Source of the DNA: JBBKWG01 sp037968835
GTDB lineage: Bacteria; Pseudomonadota; Alphaproteobacteria; Rhodobacterales; Rhodobacteraceae
Direction of reading: 5' to 3'
DNA: 35,310 nucleotides
Assembly: GCA_037968835.1 (NCBI GenBank)
Contig: JBBKWG010000026.1
Coordinates: 1-35,310, forward strand
This document shows positions 33,320 through 35,310 of this stretch, piece after piece (the first letter of the stretch is position 1; each line of letters begins with the position of its first letter). The position numbers and the translations under genes are program-made. The notes beneath the pieces are model-generated. The model was given only the letters and a program-made list of their open reading frames with translations, ran no database searches and was not told the origin of the DNA.

Positions 33320-33338
33320 ATGCAGAACCCCTCTGCAT
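33320..33338 (-). promoter_or_regulatory. Inverted repeat in leader of the DUF481 gene
   Basis: ATGCAGA/TCTGCAT is a perfect 7-bp repeat with a 5-nt centre, 25 bp before the DUF481 start and just upstream of its ribosome site. It may be an mRNA hairpin or an operator. Confidence 0.5.
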
Positions 33339-33520
33339 GGCGGCGATATACCCCTGAAATTTTCGCGTGTAAGGAGTTGCCCCCGTATTGAGCATTTGCC
33401 CGCCTCTAGCTGTGCAAAATAAACACAACATAGATAACATTGAGGCCAATTTTCTTAACAATCGCGGGATTTCGACGCTGAAAGGGGTGTTCGATATTAT
33501 TTTTTTTATCTCGCCATTGA

Positions 33521-33548
33521 AATCGAGATACCCCGGCATGTCTCGATT
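33521..33548 (-). other. Inverted repeat downstream of topA
   Basis: AATCGAGA/TCTCGATT is a perfect 8-bp repeat around a 12-nt loop, 31 bp after the topA stop. Part of one arm can also pair with CGAGAT/ATCTCG next to it. There is no T-run after it on the minus strand, so I do not call it a terminator. Confidence 0.45.
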
Positions 33549-33579
33549 ATTACTGGGATTCAGACTCCACTGACGCGAA

Positions 33580-35310
33580 TCATGCCGTCTTCTTCTTCCG
33601 GGCGGGCTTTTTCTTCCCACCTTTGCCGGCCTTTTCCGCAATCAGTTCGACGGCCATCTCGATCGTCACGTCCGCCGGTTCGGTTCCCTTCGGCAAGGTC
33701 GCGTTGACCTTTGCCCATTTGATATAAGGTCCGTATCGCCCGTCCATCACGTTTACCGGGCCGCCGCTTTCGGGGTGTTCGCCAAGTTCTTTCAATGCCG
33801 TCGCTGCCGTCCGGCCACCGCGTGATGCGGCTTTCTTGGCAATCTCTTCGACCGCGCGGTTCATTCCAATCGTGAAAACGTCGTCGACTTCGGTCAGGTT
33901 GGCGTAGATCTTGCCGTGCTTCACATAGGGACCATAGCGCCCGATGCTGGCTTCGATCATTTCGCCATCGTCGGGATGAAGGCCGATTTCGCGCGGAAGG
34001 CTCAGAAGCATCAGAGCCTTTTCCAGATCGACGTCTTCAAGCTCCCAGCCCTTCGGGATGCTGGCACGCGGCGGTTTTGGCTGTTCCTCGGTGGCGTCGC
34101 CGCGCTGGACGTAGGGTCCGAAACGTCCCTTCATCAGTCGGATCAGATCGCCCGCGTCTTCGCCGAGAACTTTGCCATCCGGTCCGATCTCGTCGCCATC
34201 TTCCATGCCCGGAGGCCCGAAGGGTCTGGTAAACCGGCACTCCGGATAATTCGAGCAGCCGATAAACGCGCCGCCCGATCGTGCGGTGCGCATCGAAAGC
34301 CGTCCCTCGCCGCAGTTCGGGCAAAGGCGTGGATCGGTGCCGTCTTCGTTGGGCGGGAACAGATGCGGTTCGAGAACTTCGTTGATCTTCTCGAGGACCT
34401 CGGTGATGCGAAGTTCAGCGGTTTCTTCGATCGCAGCCTTGAAGTCGCGCCAGAACCGGGACAGCACGTCTTTCCACTCGCGCTGGCCCGCGGTGATGTC
34501 GTCGAGTTCTTCTTCCAGTTCAGCGGTGAAATCGTAACCGACGTACTTGCGGAAATAATTGACCAGAAACGCCGTGACCAGGCGCCCCTTGTCTTCGGGG
34601 ATCAGCCGGTTCTTGTCCTTAACAACGTAACCCCGTTCCTGAATGGTGGTGACGATCGAGGCATAGGTCGAGGGCCGCCCGATCCCGAGTTCCTCCATCC
34701 GCTTGACCAGCGTCGCTTCAGTGTAGCGCGGTGGTGGCTGGGTGAAGTGTTGTTCTGGCGTGACCGCCGATTTCTTCGCGGCCTCGCCTTCCATGATCTG
34801 GGGCAGGCGCTTGTCGTCGTCATCGACCACGGTATCGTCGCGGCCTTCCTCGTAAACGCGGATGAAACCGTCAAACAGCACAACCTGACCAGTGGCGCGC
34901 AGTTCGATCTGGCCGTCGCCGCTTGCGATGTCGACCGTGGTGCGTTCCATGCGCGCAGCCGCCATCTGGCTGGCAAGCGTGCGCTTCCATATCAGATCGT
35001 AGAGTTTCGCCTGATCGCCGTCGCGCAGCTTCAACTCTTCAGCATCTGCGGTCATTTCGGTCGGGCGGATACATTCGTGCGCTTCCTGCGCGTTCTTGGC
35101 CTTGTTCTTGTAAATGCGGGGCGTGTCGGGCAGGTAATTCGCGCCGTATCTGTTCTTGATCGCGTCGCGCGCGGCGGTGACGGCCTCGGGCGCCATATCA
35201 ATCCCGTCCGTCCGCATATAAGTAATGTGTCCGGCCTCGTAGAGACGCTGCGCCGCGTTCATCGTCTGGCGGGCACCGAATCCAAACTTTCGGCTGGCTT
35301 CCTGTTGCAG
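33580..35310 (-). CDS. topA: DNA topoisomerase I, C-terminal two thirds (5' end outside window)
   Basis: The frame is open to the window edge and gives 576 residues of the type IA topoisomerase, which relaxes negative supercoils. The active-site Tyr lies in HITYMRTDG near the start of the visible part; further core blocks are EAHECIRPTEM, RYTEATLVKRMEELGIGRPS and TYASIVTTIQERGY. A C4 zinc motif (CPNCGEGRLSMRTARSGGAF, then GCSNYPEC) is followed by topoisomerase C-terminal repeats (GRFGPYVQRG, GRYGPYVKHG, GRYGPYIKWA). The end is Lys-rich (KAGKGGKKKPARKKKTA), usual in this group and thought to bind DNA. The toprim domain is outside the window. Confidence 0.97.
   Translation of the reverse strand: MQQEASRKFGFGARQTMNAAQRLYEAGHITYMRTDGIDMAPEAVTAARDAIKNRYGANYLPDTPRIYKNKAKNAQEAHECIRPTEMTADAEELKLRDGDQAKLYDLIWKRTLASQMAAARMERTTVDIASGDGQIELRATGQVVLFDGFIRVYEEGRDDTVVDDDDKRLPQIMEGEAAKKSAVTPEQHFTQPPPRYTEATLVKRMEELGIGRPSTYASIVTTIQERGYVVKDKNRLIPEDKGRLVTAFLVNYFRKYVGYDFTAELEEELDDITAGQREWKDVLSRFWRDFKAAIEETAELRITEVLEKINEVLEPHLFPPNEDGTDPRLCPNCGEGRLSMRTARSGGAFIGCSNYPECRFTRPFGPPGMEDGDEIGPDGKVLGEDAGDLIRLMKGRFGPYVQRGDATEEQPKPPRASIPKGWELEDVDLEKALMLLSLPREIGLHPDDGEMIEASIGRYGPYVKHGKIYANLTEVDDVFTIGMNRAVEEIAKKAASRGGRTAATALKELGEHPESGGPVNVMDGRYGPYIKWAKVNATLPKGTEPADVTIEMAVELIAEKAGKGGKKKPARKKKTA

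Overview
The window comes from an alphaproteobacterium, almost certainly a Rhodobacteraceae/roseobacter-type chromosome. The reasons are the tolB-pal-cpoB-tilS-ftsH gene order, pilins carrying an AVTVDW core, a GC-rich coding style, a CCTCCGGCGGAGG-TATTTT intergenic element, and a perfect CtrA-type TTAA-N7-TTAA box. I see no rRNA, tRNA, CRISPR array, insertion sequence or phage gene. The DNA is mostly core chromosome plus one large surface-appendage locus.

Layout. (1) 1-5073, plus strand: the end of tolB, then pal, cpoB, tilS and ftsH (envelope constriction/Tol-Pal, tRNA-Ile lysidine synthesis, membrane protease), closed by a strong terminator. (2) 5187-8667: a MOSC-domain gene, a possible 24-codon membrane peptide on the minus strand, then fhs and folD, which together convert formate and THF to methylene-THF. 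(3) 8711-12315, minus strand: a hotdog thioesterase, PdeM-type phosphoesterase and Lhr-like helicase (ligase-associated DNA repair set without the ligase). (4) 12418-26287: the Flp/Tad pilus region. A MoxR-like AAA ATPase (minus) and a large membrane protein (plus, GT-C-like) diverge from 13729-13860. From the right-hand end, on the minus strand, run flp1, flp2, cpaB, rcpA, an OmpA-like lipoprotein, cpaE, cpaF, tadB, tadC, two TPR lipoproteins (tadD-type) and the prepilin peptidase. Hairpins sit at three junctions of this operon. (5) 26288-26642: a 355-bp divergent control region with a perfect palindromic CtrA box between flp1 and a lytic transglycosylase. (6) 27551-30601, minus strand: an operon of a flippase-like membrane protein, a DprE1-like FAD oxidase and a DprE2-like reductase, the enzyme pair that makes polyprenyl-phosphoryl-D-arabinose in other bacteria. 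(7) 30702-32312: succinyl-CoA:3-ketoacid CoA-transferase subunits plus a small GNAT protein. (8) 32461-33294: a DUF481 outer-membrane protein. (9) 33580 to the window end: topA, lacking its N-terminus.

Most interesting reading: a Tad pilus whose pilin promoter carries a CtrA box, beside a DprE1/DprE2/flippase operon and with a GT-C-like membrane protein inside the locus. This suggests, as a testable hypothesis only, lipid-linked arabinose (or a related sugar) being used on the cell surface, possibly on the Flp pilins, as reported for arabinosylated type IV pilins of some Pseudomonas aeruginosa strains. Several genes appear to start with TTG (tilS, ftsH, cpaF, probably the GNAT gene).
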